From positions 1-13,980 of the forward strand of contig DMVM01000010.1 of assembly GCA_003476705.1 (NCBI GenBank): 13,980 nt of DNA, given 5' to 3'. This stretch comes from Coprothermobacter sp. GTDB taxonomy: Bacteria > Coprothermobacterota > Coprothermobacteria > Coprothermobacterales > Coprothermobacteraceae. Within the stretch, counting starts at the first letter, position 1; every line of letters starts with the position of its first letter. A model generated the notes under the pieces. The model was not told where the DNA came from. It did not search any database and saw nothing but the letters and a program-made list of their open reading frames with translations. Shown here in pieces: positions 5,988 to 12,843 of this stretch. The translations under genes and the position numbers were made by a program.

Positions 5988-6002
5988 TTCTGGTGCTCCA
6001 TG

Positions 6003-6040
6003 TTTTGAATAAGTCAAAAATTGGGTATACTAGAACTAGT
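6003..6040 (+). promoter_or_regulatory. Peroxiredoxin promoter with overlapping palindromes
   Basis: TTGAAT (6005-6010) and TATACT (6026-6031) with a 15-base spacer form a probable promoter. A perfect inverted repeat TTTTGA / TCAAAA (6003-6008 and 6014-6019) covers the -35. A second one, ACTAG / CTAGT (6029-6033 and 6036-6040), covers the end of the -10 and the start site. Both positions suit repressor binding. Confidence 0.5.
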
Positions 6041-6065
6041 AGCACCAGGAAGGGAGTGATAGTAC

Positions 6066-6716
6066 ATGTTTGAGGAGCAAACGCGAATGCCGTTAATCGG
6101 TGATAAGTTTCCTGAGTTGGAGGTAAAAACCACATTTGGCCCCATGAAACTACCCGACGATTTCAACGGAAAATGGGTAGTATTCTTCAGTCACCCGGGA
6201 GATTTCACTCCGGTCTGTACTACAGAATTCGTAGCATTCCAGAAGAGATTCGATGAGTTCAAGGCTTTAAACACAGAGCTCATCGGACTATCAGTGGACC
6301 AGGTACCATCACACATTAAGTGGGTTCAGTGGATAAAAGAAAATCTGGATGTAGAAATTCAATTCCCCATCATTGCAGATGAATTAGGTCGCGTTGCAAA
6401 GGCTATTGGGCTTATACACCCTGCTAAAGGTACGAACACAGTCCGAGCGGTTTACATCGTGGACCCCAAGGGCATTATCAGAGCCATTCTTTATTACCCA
6501 CAGGAAATTGGCAGAAACATCGATGAAATCATCAGGATGATCAAAGCTTTCCAGACAGCTGATGCCAATCACGTGGCTATTCCAGCTAACTGGCCTAACA
6601 ACGAACTCATGGGTGATGAAGTTATCATCCCTCTACCGCCAGACATTAAAGGTGCAGAAGAGCGTATGAACCAGCCCAACTGCTACGACTGGTGGCTCTG
6701 CCACAAGAAAATTTGA
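6066..6716 (+). CDS. Peroxiredoxin, Prx6/archaeal type
   Basis: A 216-residue thiol peroxidase that reduces H2O2 and organic peroxides in the cytosol. The peroxidatic cysteine is Cys51 in the signature [13 protein letters not shown]. The long C-terminal arm has two more cysteines, Cys206 and Cys212 in [11 protein letters not shown]. This pattern (about 50, 206 and 212) is that of archaeal Prx6-type enzymes such as the Aeropyrum pernix peroxiredoxin, where a C-terminal cysteine resolves the sulfenate. Such enzymes are common in anaerobes and thermophiles and usually form decamers. The start is ATG 6066 with GGGAG (6052-6056) nine bases upstream. The gene has its own promoter, dense in palindromes, and is bracketed by two terminator repeats, so it is a self-contained unit. 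Regulation by peroxide or iron is likely but unproven. Confidence 0.95.
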   Translation: MFEEQTRMPLIGDKFPELEVKTTFGPMKLPDDFNGKWVVFFSHPGDFTPVCTTEFVAFQKRFDEFKALNTELIGLSVDQVPSHIKWVQWIKENLDVEIQFPIIADELGRVAKAIGLIHPAKGTNTVRAVYIVDPKGIIRAILYYPQEIGRNIDEIIRMIKAFQTADANHVAIPANWPNNELMGDEVIIPLPPDIKGAEERMNQPNCYDWWLCHKKI

Positions 6717-6718
6717 TT

Positions 6719-6776
6719 CCCCCTTCCCCATCGCATAATCACTTAACTTTAAGCCTCCGATCCCACATCGGAGGCT
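6719..6776 (+). repeat. Terminator-containing repeat, copy B
   Basis: This is the second copy of the module at 5876-5935, starting three bases after the peroxiredoxin stop. Its hairpin is GCCTCCGAT (6753-6761) / ATCGGAGGC (6767-6775), nine pairs with loop CCCAC. The T run after it (TTTCTC) is weaker than in copy A. It serves as the peroxiredoxin terminator and lies inside the upstream open frame of the helicase gene. Confidence 0.8.
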
Positions 6777-6780
6777 TTCT
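6753..6780 (+). terminator. Intrinsic terminator of the peroxiredoxin gene
   Basis: A nine-base-pair GC-rich stem with a 5-base loop is followed by TTTCT. The tract is short, so some read-through into the helicase gene is possible. Confidence 0.75.
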
Positions 6781-6796
6781 CAATTATAATGAAAAT

Positions 6797-8782
6797 GTGG
6801 ATTCTGTGGATTTAAGTAAGCTAAATGAGGCGCAAAAGCAAGCAGTAACTGCCCCTCCAAACCCCCTTGCCATCATAGCAGGGCCTGGTTCGGGCAAGAC
6901 AAGGGTGCTAACTTATAGAGCTCTTTTTGCTGTCAAGGAGTGGCATCTGCCTCCAGAACGCATTTTGGCAATAACTTTTACCAATAAGGCTGCTGATGAG
7001 CTTAAGGAACGCCTAGGAAGGCTTATTCCTGAAGGCGACCGCATTTTTGCAGCAACCATGCACAGCTTCGCGGCAAGAATGCTCAGGTACTTTGCCCCCT
7101 ATGCCGGGATTAGCCAAAACTTTGTTATTTATGATGACGATGACAGTAAGGGCCTCATTGAAGACATCCTAAAGCAGATGAACATGGATACAAAGAAATT
7201 TAGGCCAAATGACGTACTCAATCACATTTCCGCTGCGAAGGCAAGGATGTTTGACTGCAACACGTTTCCTGAATTCATCAGGCAGCGTTACGGTTCATGG
7301 GGCTATTATTTCGATACTGTGCACCAAGTGTTCATGACATACGAAAGATTAAAAGAACAGAGTCAAGCCCTGGATTTTGATGATCTCATCATGGTCTTGG
7401 CGCAGCGCATGGAAGATAGGCCTGAACTTAGGGAGATGATTGCCGGTCTATTCGACTTAGTCATGGTGGATGAGTTCCAGGACACAAACTTTGCGCAGTA
7501 CCAGATGCTCCTTTATATGACAAACCCAAACTATTCCGCCATGAACAACGTCACTATTGTAGGGGACCCCGATCAATCCATTTACGGTTTCCGGGCTGCC
7601 GAGTATTACAACATAAAGCGTTTCATCGATGATTACAATCCAGAAGTTGTGTTCTTGGATTTGAACTACAGAAGCAATAGGACCATTGTGGATTCAGCTT
7701 CGGCTTTAATTAACGACAGCCCATCAGCGCTCTTTGAAAGAAAATTGGAGAGTATTAAGGGGGCAGGCAACAAGCTTATTTTGAGAAGACCTTTTGACGA
7801 TGCTGACGCCGCCATAACAGCAGCGTTTGAAGTACAAAGGTTGCACAAGATGGGCATACCATACGAAGAAATTGCCGTTCTGATGCGTACACGAGCTTTG
7901 ACCGCGCGTGTGGAACGAGAATTTGCCACCAGGAATATACAATACCACATCATTGGGGGCGTGCCTTTCTTTGCTCGCCGTGAGATAAAAGACATTCTTG
8001 CTTATTTGAGGCTGAGTAGAAACCCCATGGATCGAGTAAGTTTGAAACGCATTTTGACTATGAAAAAGAGAGGCTTTGGAACAGCGAGCTTAGAAAAATT
8101 GTTCAACTTTGCCGAAGAGAACAAGCTAACACTGTTGGAAGCCCTGAAAGCCGCGGTAGAGTCGCTTCTGTTTAAGAAGCTATCCATGAACGATTACTTA
8201 GAGAGCCTATATACCCTCATTCAAACAATTCAGGAAATTGCCGAGCCTTCTCAAGCCATTTACCTTGTGATGGAACAGGAAAATCTGTTGGACCACTTCA
8301 GAAGCATAAGTAAGTCTGAGGAAGAATACATCGAGCGAACAGAAAACGTCAAGCAATTGATCTCAATTGCCGAAGAGAGCGCTGACATGGATGATTTTTT
8401 ACAGCGATCGGCTTTGGGGACACGCGAAAACAATGGTGGAGTGGAAGGTGTTGCTATTTCCACGGTTCACGGTGTAAAAGGATTGGAGTTCCAAGCTGTC
8501 ATCCTGTATTACGTTACTGATGGGTTCTTCCCTCACAGCTTGTCTGTGACCACAGCCGAAAAAGAAGAAGAACGTCGTCTTCTTTATGTAGCCATGACGC
8601 GAGCCAAAGAGCATTTGATTTTTTACGTTCCTTACAAACAACCTTGGGGAAATGGTTTTGAACAAATGGCAAGACCTTCACCTTTCCTGCGCTCCATTCC
8701 TAAAGAGCTTTGGGATGGAAAACCTAACGAAATAGAATCACTATATGCTCCGTACTCACCTCAACAAAAGTGGTCTGAATAA
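6797..8782 (+). CDS. uvrD: UvrD/PcrA-type superfamily 1 DNA helicase
   Basis: An ATP-dependent 3'-5' DNA helicase of the UvrD/PcrA/Rep family, used in repair and replication. Motifs run in order: Q-motif LNEAQKQAV (9-17), Walker A AGPGSGKT (28-35), Ia ITFTNKAADEL (59-69), Walker B VDEFQDTN (224-231), III VGDPDQSIYGFRAA (255-268), IV LNYRSN (289-294), V STVHGVKGLEF (555-565) and VI LLYVAMTRAKE (595-605). The protein has 661 residues. PcrA is usually over 700; the missing part is the C-terminal tail that binds RNA polymerase. The frame is open back to 6692, but that stretch crosses the peroxiredoxin terminator, so I place the start at GTG 6797. There is no ribosome binding site there, but TATAAT (6785-6790) lies 6 bases upstream, suggesting a leaderless mRNA. 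TTG 6713, overlapping the peroxiredoxin stop, is the alternative. Confidence 0.92.
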   Translation: MDSVDLSKLNEAQKQAVTAPPNPLAIIAGPGSGKTRVLTYRALFAVKEWHLPPERILAITFTNKAADELKERLGRLIPEGDRIFAATMHSFAARMLRYFAPYAGISQNFVIYDDDDSKGLIEDILKQMNMDTKKFRPNDVLNHISAAKARMFDCNTFPEFIRQRYGSWGYYFDTVHQVFMTYERLKEQSQALDFDDLIMVLAQRMEDRPELREMIAGLFDLVMVDEFQDTNFAQYQMLLYMTNPNYSAMNNVTIVGDPDQSIYGFRAAEYYNIKRFIDDYNPEVVFLDLNYRSNRTIVDSASALINDSPSALFERKLESIKGAGNKLILRRPFDDADAAITAAFEVQRLHKMGIPYEEIAVLMRTRALTARVEREFATRNIQYHIIGGVPFFARREIKDILAYLRLSRNPMDRVSLKRILTMKKRGFGTASLEKLFNFAEENKLTLLEALKAAVESLLFKKLSMNDYLESLYTLIQTIQEIAEPSQAIYLVMEQENLLDHFRSISKSEEEYIERTENVKQLISIAEESADMDDFLQRSALGTRENNGGVEGVAISTVHGVKGLEFQAVILYYVTDGFFPHSLSVTTAEKEEERRLLYVAMTRAKEHLIFYVPYKQPWGNGFEQMARPSPFLRSIPKELWDGKPNEIESLYAPYSPQQKWSE

Positions 8783-8810
8783 GCCTCATTAACCCTCATC
8801 TTTCTGTAAA

Positions 8811-8826
8811 TGTTCCACGTGGAACA
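8811..8826. other. parS centromere-like site (ParB/Spo0J binding)
   Basis: TGTTCCACGTGGAACA is a perfect 16-base palindrome of the parS type (classic form TGTTTCACGTGAAACA, with variants carrying CC/GG at the inner positions). Flanking bases extend the palindrome to 24 (8807-8830). ParB loads here and spreads to direct chromosome segregation. Such sites cluster near the replication origin, so this window probably lies in the origin half of the chromosome. It sits in non-coding DNA after the helicase gene. Confidence 0.85.
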
Positions 8827-8850
8827 TTTAGTGCATTATAGATACCCACG

Positions 8851-9012
8851 TGACCTCCTCCCACCCCTAAAGGGGTGAGCTTCCTCTTTCACCGAGGAAA
8901 GCTTACGCGGATGTAGGGGTTGCTCCCCAGTATCCGCGCAGCGGCATCCCTCTCCGGAGGCTTGAGTTCGGGCCGGTCCAGCCCTACGGCCTGTTCAAGA
9001 CCCAGGCCAAGC
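8851..9012 (-). ncRNA. Omega-RNA-like structured RNA candidate from the IS605 right end
   Basis: On the minus strand a TATAAT (9024-9019) would start transcription near 9012, exactly where the GC-rich element begins. The RNA would fold into three consecutive hairpins: CGCGGAT/ATCCGCG with an inner GGGG/CCCC (8938-8906), GCTTTCCTC/GAGGAAGC (8902-8879), and CACCCC-TTTA-GGGGTG (8877-8862). It would end with the element terminus. This is the layout of TnpB guide RNA scaffolds. No tnpB is in the window, so any nuclease would have to act in trans. Confidence 0.4.
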
Positions 9013-9018
9013 TTTTTT
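8988..9018 (+). terminator. Plus-strand terminator-like hairpin
   Basis: GGCCTG (8988-8993) and CAGGCC (9003-9008) form a stem with a 9-base loop, followed by AAGCTTTTTT. It could end helicase transcripts before glnA. It lies within the IS remnant, so it may be incidental. Confidence 0.5.
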
Positions 9019-9201
9019 ATTATACTATATACTACAAATATTACTTCTCTACACCATATCTAACAGTCTAAGCCAGCATGCCTTTCATCCCACCCTTGAA
9101 AGGGTTGGCTTTCCCGGCAGGGGATCGTAACATTTCTTTAAAAATTCAGTGAAAATTATTGTATTAAAATTCTCTTTATTTAAATAAGGGAGGCTTGCTA
9201 C

Positions 9202-10530
9202 TTGAGAACAATAGAAGAGGACATACTTAGAACTCTTGATGAAGAATCTATAAGATTCATATACCTGCAGTTCACAGATCTCTTGGGCACATTGAAGGCA
9301 GTATCGGTACCAGTAACAGAAATTCAGAACATCTTTGCTGGGAAAGTTATGTTTGATGGCTCTTCCATACAAGGCTTCGTGCGCATCGGGGAATCAGACA
9401 TGTGTCTTGTACCCGATTTATCCACTTTTGCCATATTGCCCTGGAAAGACTATCCAAAAAAAGTTGCGCGTTTCATCTGTTTTGTGCACAGACCCAGCGG
9501 TGAACCATTTGAAGGGGACCCAAGACGCATTTTATGTCACGCAGAGCAAGAAGCAAGCAAAATGGGTTATACGCTAAATGTAGGGCCTGAAATGGAGTTC
9601 TTTTTGTTTCCTAATGGAAAAGAAGGAAAACATAACCTGGAGCTTGACGATACAGCTGATTATTTTGACCTAGAACCGTTGGATAAGGGCGAAGATGCAC
9701 GTCAAAGTATCGTTGTGGCACTTCAGGATATGGGATTCAACATAGAAGCATCACACCATGAGGCAGCACCACACCAACATGAGATAGATTTTCGCTACGA
9801 CAGGGCCCTTAAAAGCGCTGACAACGTTATGACTTTGAAAGCTGTAACAAAAGTCATTGCTACACAGTTTGGTCTGCAGGCTACTTTCATGCCCAAACCC
9901 ATCTACGGCATAAACGGTTCAGGTATGCATGTTAACTTATCCTTATCAGATGAGAAAGGAGGTAACGCATTCTACGGCCCCAAAGAAGAACATCAACTTA
10001 GCCAGGTTGCTAAACAATTCATTTCAGGTCTCATTGAACACATAAAGGGCATCACCTTGCTCTTGAACCCCACTGTTAATTCTTATAAGAGGCTCGTACC
10101 ACATCATGAAGCACCTGTAAACATCGCTTGGTCTTTTGCCAATCGTAGCCCCCTGATAAGAGTACCTGCTCGGAGGGAAAACGGCACACGTATTGAGCTA
10201 AGAAGCCCAGATACATCGGCAAATCCGTACCTCGCCTTTGCTGCTATTTTAATGGCAGGGCTTGATGGCATAAAAAAGAACCTGACACCACCAGAACCGT
10301 TAACAGACAACCTTTATGAGATGACTGAAGAGGAGCGCCAACGTAATGGCGTAGATTCTTTGCCAGCTGATTTGGGAAGTGCAATAAAAGCCTTCGAAGA
10401 CGATCCCATAAACAAGGAAGTTTTAGGGGATTTCGCTTACCAGAAATTCTTACAAGCAAAGGAAGCAGAGTGGATAGCGTATAGAAAACAGGTCCATCCT
10501 TGGGAAATCAATAGATATTTCAACGTGTAA
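9202..10530 (+). CDS. glnA: Glutamine synthetase, type I (GSI-alpha)
   Basis: A 442-residue enzyme that makes glutamine from glutamate, ammonia and ATP, the main route of ammonia assimilation; GSI forms a cytosolic dodecamer. Motifs: FDGSSIQGF (51-59), NVGPEMEFFLF (127-136), HHEAAPHQHEIDFRY (186-199), KPIYGINGSGMHV (232-244), NPTVNSYKRLVPHHEAP (290-305, with the flap Glu303), and RIELRSPDTSANPYLAFA (330-347). Arg61 in FVRIGESDM matches Bacillus Arg62, the residue tied to feedback inhibition in GSI-alpha. NLYEMTEEER replaces the adenylylation loop of GSI-beta, and the tail HPWEINRYF is of the Bacillus form. Control should therefore be by feedback, not adenylylation. The start is TTG 9202 with AAGGGAGG (9186-9193) eight bases upstream. 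I see no convincing promoter match or GlnR-type operator before it. Confidence 0.96.
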   Translation: MRTIEEDILRTLDEESIRFIYLQFTDLLGTLKAVSVPVTEIQNIFAGKVMFDGSSIQGFVRIGESDMCLVPDLSTFAILPWKDYPKKVARFICFVHRPSGEPFEGDPRRILCHAEQEASKMGYTLNVGPEMEFFLFPNGKEGKHNLELDDTADYFDLEPLDKGEDARQSIVVALQDMGFNIEASHHEAAPHQHEIDFRYDRALKSADNVMTLKAVTKVIATQFGLQATFMPKPIYGINGSGMHVNLSLSDEKGGNAFYGPKEEHQLSQVAKQFISGLIEHIKGITLLLNPTVNSYKRLVPHHEAPVNIAWSFANRSPLIRVPARRENGTRIELRSPDTSANPYLAFAAILMAGLDGIKKNLTPPEPLTDNLYEMTEEERQRNGVDSLPADLGSAIKAFEDDPINKEVLGDFAYQKFLQAKEAEWIAYRKQVHPWEINRYFNV

Positions 10531-10533
10531 TAA

Positions 10534-10565
10534 AAGAGGGAGGAAGCAAATGCTTCCTCCCTCTT
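10534..10565. terminator. Bidirectional hairpin between convergent glnA and the MoaD-like gene
   Basis: A perfect 14-base-pair stem, AAGAGGGAGGAAGC (10534-10547) with GCTTCCTCCCTCTT (10552-10565), has the loop AAAT. On the minus strand it is followed by TTATT, making a good terminator for the AOR-MoaD transcript. On the plus strand the T run is only two bases. Confidence 0.8.
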
Positions 10566-10605
10566 AGAGGAAAAGGCTCCTCCATAGGAGTAGTGGACGC
10601 ACACG

Positions 10606-10875
10606 TTACCCGCCAGCAATGGGCGGTAGAAACACCACCGTGCAGCCTTCCTTCAAAGACGCGTCAGTGCCACCTAAAATGCTACTGTCTCTGCCATCTA
10701 TAAGTATCCGGAGACCTCTTATAGCATCCATAGCTCTTCTATACTCTGGCCCATATTTTTGCTCCAAAAGCTCTATCAAAGTTCCCAGCGTAGCCTCTGA
10801 GGACACTTCCAAAGTTTCTTTCTCCTTTGACGTAGCTTCCCTCAGATGACCAAAATACAGTACATTTACCAGCAT
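10606..10875 (-). CDS. MoaD/ThiS-family sulfur carrier protein
   Basis: An 89-residue ubiquitin-fold protein ending in the Gly-Gly tail needed for thiocarboxylate formation (FLPPIAGG). It opens with the typical MoaD strand VLYFGHLREAT, and LGTLIELLEQKYG is the family helix. MoaD supplies sulfur to molybdopterin synthase for Mo/W cofactor. The gene starts 7 bases after the stop of the aldehyde ferredoxin oxidoreductase gene; GTGAGG across that stop is its ribosome binding site, so the two are translationally linked. The context points to pterin cofactor for the tungsten enzyme. MoaE and an activating enzyme are not in the window, and a ThiS or other carrier role cannot be excluded from sequence alone. 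Confidence 0.88.
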   Translation of the reverse strand: MLVNVLYFGHLREATSKEKETLEVSSEATLGTLIELLEQKYGPEYRRAMDAIRGLRILIDGRDSSILGGTDASLKEGCTVVFLPPIAGG

Positions 10876-10882
10876 GCTAGCC

Positions 10883-12712
10883 TCACTGAGCTGCGTAATC
10901 CAGAGTAAAGTCTAGCCCAAGTTCACGAAGTTTTTCTGCCTTAGGAATCCCGGTCACCTTGTCCCAACCGCGTGCCTCGTAGTATTCATCAAGTAGCTCA
11001 TCTTGTTCAAACACCTGGCCGGCAGAAGGACCATAGGGCAGAGGTTCCTTCACAATGCGTTCTGGCATTTTATCGTCTTCTCTGGTAAAGCCTTCACGAG
11101 CATTAAACATGCGTTCCAAGTTTACTATGCGCTCCCCTACTACCCACATGTAGTTTGGATCGGCAAATTCTTCCACCCCGGTAGCGCCATACAGAAGTTG
11201 GCTGAAGATGTCCGGCCCGGTCATCAACGATGCGAACGTGCAAAGGATACCCGTCTCCGTAAACGCTGCCCAGTCCTGGTTAAACTTCGCTATCTCTCCT
11301 TTTCCTTCCACGGCAAAGCGATCCACAGGGTGTGGTATGGGAACACCAAATAGCTCCTGAGCACCGTAACCGTAGTTATGGTCAGCGCCCAGCGGAGAAG
11401 TAACCAAGTTCAAGCCATGGGCCTTGGCTCCTCTTGGGTCATAGGCAGGTAATTCTAATCCTTTGACCTGAATAGCATAGGACTCAGAGCCTTGATTGTA
11501 CTTCTCTGCCATACCCTTTGTGCCCTCAGCCAACACGTTGCCGAAACCTTCTCTACGGGCGATCATTTCGATAAGCTTCGGTACGGGTTCGATATTGCCA
11601 TAGACAAGCTCTAAACCGTCAGTGTCTTCCTTTGTTATTATGCCTTTTTCATAAAGCTCATACGCAAAACCGATAGTCTGCCCTGCTGAAATCGTGTCCA
11701 ACCCAAGTTCGTCACAAAGTCTGTCTGCTAACACGGTGAGCCCTATTTCAGCTTTTCCTAGGGGACCGGAAAAAGACCACAATGTTTCATACTCAGGACC
11801 TTCGCTCCACACACCTTCATAGGGTCCATCCCATACCTTTGTTATTTGGCTGCAACGTACCATGCAGTTCTGGCAGCCCATCTTACGCACACGAAGCTTG
11901 TTGAACTCCGAAGCTTGTAATTTTTCCCATTCAGGTCCCGGTGCTTCCCTAAAGTTTTTCCAAGGATACATACCCAGCACCGCGGTAAGCTCTGATGCCT
12001 GCGTACCCGTGGTGTGCATCATGTCGTACATGGGATTGCCCCTATAAGCAGCAACCTGAGCCTTCAAAGCCTGCTGGAATAATTCATTGTTAGCTATGGG
12101 AACCTTTTGATTTCCCTTCACAGCCACAGCTTTTAGGTTCTTGGAACCCATAACGGCTCCGCCACCTCCACGTGCTGCGGCACGGCGGTCGCTGAAAACA
12201 CCAGCGTACTTGACCAGGTTTTCACCTGCTGGTCCAATAGCTGCTACGCGCACATAGGGATTATTGAGTTCTTCACGGATCAACTGCTCGGTGTCAGCCA
12301 GCTCCAAACCCCACAAGTAAGCAGCATCTTTGAATTCCACCTTGTCATCGTGGATCCACAGGTACACTGGCTTTTCTGATTTACCTCTTATGATGATTGC
12401 GTCGTAACCAGCAAATTTCATTTCAGGGGCAAAAAAACCACCGCCGGATGACTGAAAATAGCCGCCAGTTTGAGGTGACTTGAAGTAAATCTCGAAACGA
12501 GCGCACGATTGAGCTCCAGTAGCAGCTAAAGGCCCTGCAATGAAGATGATTTCGTTCTCTTCGCCCAGAGGGTCGATACCAGGCTTTAGATCGTCATAAA
12601 GGAACTTCGCTCCAAATCCCCTTCCTCCAATGTAATCACGGATGAGTTTTTCATCCAACTCCTCCGTCGTCCACGTTCTGCTGGACAGGTCCACACGCAG
12701 GATGCGGTTCAT
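10883..12712 (-). CDS. aor: Aldehyde ferredoxin oxidoreductase (tungsten pterin enzyme)
   Basis: A 609-residue tungsten-bispterin, [4Fe-4S] enzyme that oxidises aldehydes to acids with ferredoxin as electron acceptor, typical of anaerobes fermenting amino acids or sugars. The N-terminal pterin domain has IGGRGFGAKFLYD (28-40) and the signature AAARGGGGAVMGSKNLKAVA (178-197). The iron-sulfur ligands are Cys280, Cys283 and Cys287 (C-x2-C-x3-C) plus Cys491. GPEYET (305-310) and ADHNYG (443-448) supply the active-site Glu and His seen in characterised AORs. The frame opens five codons earlier at 12727, but GGGAGGT (12722-12716) lies inside that stretch, so the start is ATG 12712. The length is normal. 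The MoaD-like gene follows 7 bases downstream. Substrate preference (general AOR versus another WOR paralogue) cannot be fixed. Confidence 0.95.
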   Translation of the reverse strand: MNRILRVDLSSRTWTTEELDEKLIRDYIGGRGFGAKFLYDDLKPGIDPLGEENEIIFIAGPLAATGAQSCARFEIYFKSPQTGGYFQSSGGGFFAPEMKFAGYDAIIIRGKSEKPVYLWIHDDKVEFKDAAYLWGLELADTEQLIREELNNPYVRVAAIGPAGENLVKYAGVFSDRRAAARGGGGAVMGSKNLKAVAVKGNQKVPIANNELFQQALKAQVAAYRGNPMYDMMHTTGTQASELTAVLGMYPWKNFREAPGPEWEKLQASEFNKLRVRKMGCQNCMVRCSQITKVWDGPYEGVWSEGPEYETLWSFSGPLGKAEIGLTVLADRLCDELGLDTISAGQTIGFAYELYEKGIITKEDTDGLELVYGNIEPVPKLIEMIARREGFGNVLAEGTKGMAEKYNQGSESYAIQVKGLELPAYDPRGAKAHGLNLVTSPLGADHNYGYGAQELFGVPIPHPVDRFAVEGKGEIAKFNQDWAAFTETGILCTFASLMTGPDIFSQLLYGATGVEEFADPNYMWVVGERIVNLERMFNAREGFTREDDKMPERIVKEPLPYGPSAGQVFEQDELLDEYYEARGWDKVTGIPKAEKLRELGLDFTLDYAAQ

Positions 12713-12725
12713 ATAACCTCCCTGC

Positions 12726-12771
12726 ATCAGACATCGCCTCCCAAATATATAGTCTGATTGAAATTATATCA
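12726..12771 (-). promoter_or_regulatory. AOR promoter (extended -10) and leader inverted repeat
   Basis: On the minus strand TGATATAAT (12771-12763) is a perfect extended -10. No good -35 was seen at the usual distance. The expected start near 12756 leaves a 44-base leader. In it ATCAGAC (12758-12752) and GTCTGAT (12732-12726) form a perfect 7-base inverted repeat enclosing an extra GGGAGG and an out-of-frame ATG (12734). Confidence 0.5.
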
Positions 12772-12843
12772 TAATTGAGACATTGTAATGGACAATTATG
12801 CAGTGCAGGAAATGCTGACGTGCTTTTAACATAGTTAATTGCA

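Larger units (their letters stand above)
8851..9110 (-). mobile_element. Decayed IS200/IS605-type element (right end and tnpB tail, no transposase)
   Basis: Read on the minus strand, 9011-8903 encodes a TnpB-like C-terminal tail (SSLRRGMPLRG segment) with an in-frame TAG at 8986-8984 and a final TAA at 8905-8903. It is followed by a typical right-end hairpin array and the terminus GGAGGAGGTCA. A related hairpin in the same orientation lies at 9092-9105 (ACCCTT / AAGGGT within AAGCC ... GGGTGGGATG), which could be the left end or a second right end. The total is about 260 bases with no tnpA and no intact tnpB, so this is a MITE-like derivative. It is more GC-rich than its surroundings up to about 9010. 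Confidence 0.6.

Noticed and set aside
6692..6796. N-terminal extension of the helicase up to GTG 6692
   Set aside because: It overlaps the end of the peroxiredoxin gene and crosses its terminator. The encoded residues do not belong to the family's N-terminus, which begins around the LNEAQKQAV motif.
8862..9008. The hairpin-rich GC block considered as tRNA, SRP RNA or a CRISPR repeat unit
   Set aside because: No tRNA cloverleaf, no conserved SRP loop and no regularly spaced repeats. The minus-strand TnpB tail and right-end layout explain it better.
9085..9372. 95-residue minus-strand frame overlapping the start of glnA
   Set aside because: Antisense shadow of glnA with no homology, no ribosome binding site and low-complexity content.
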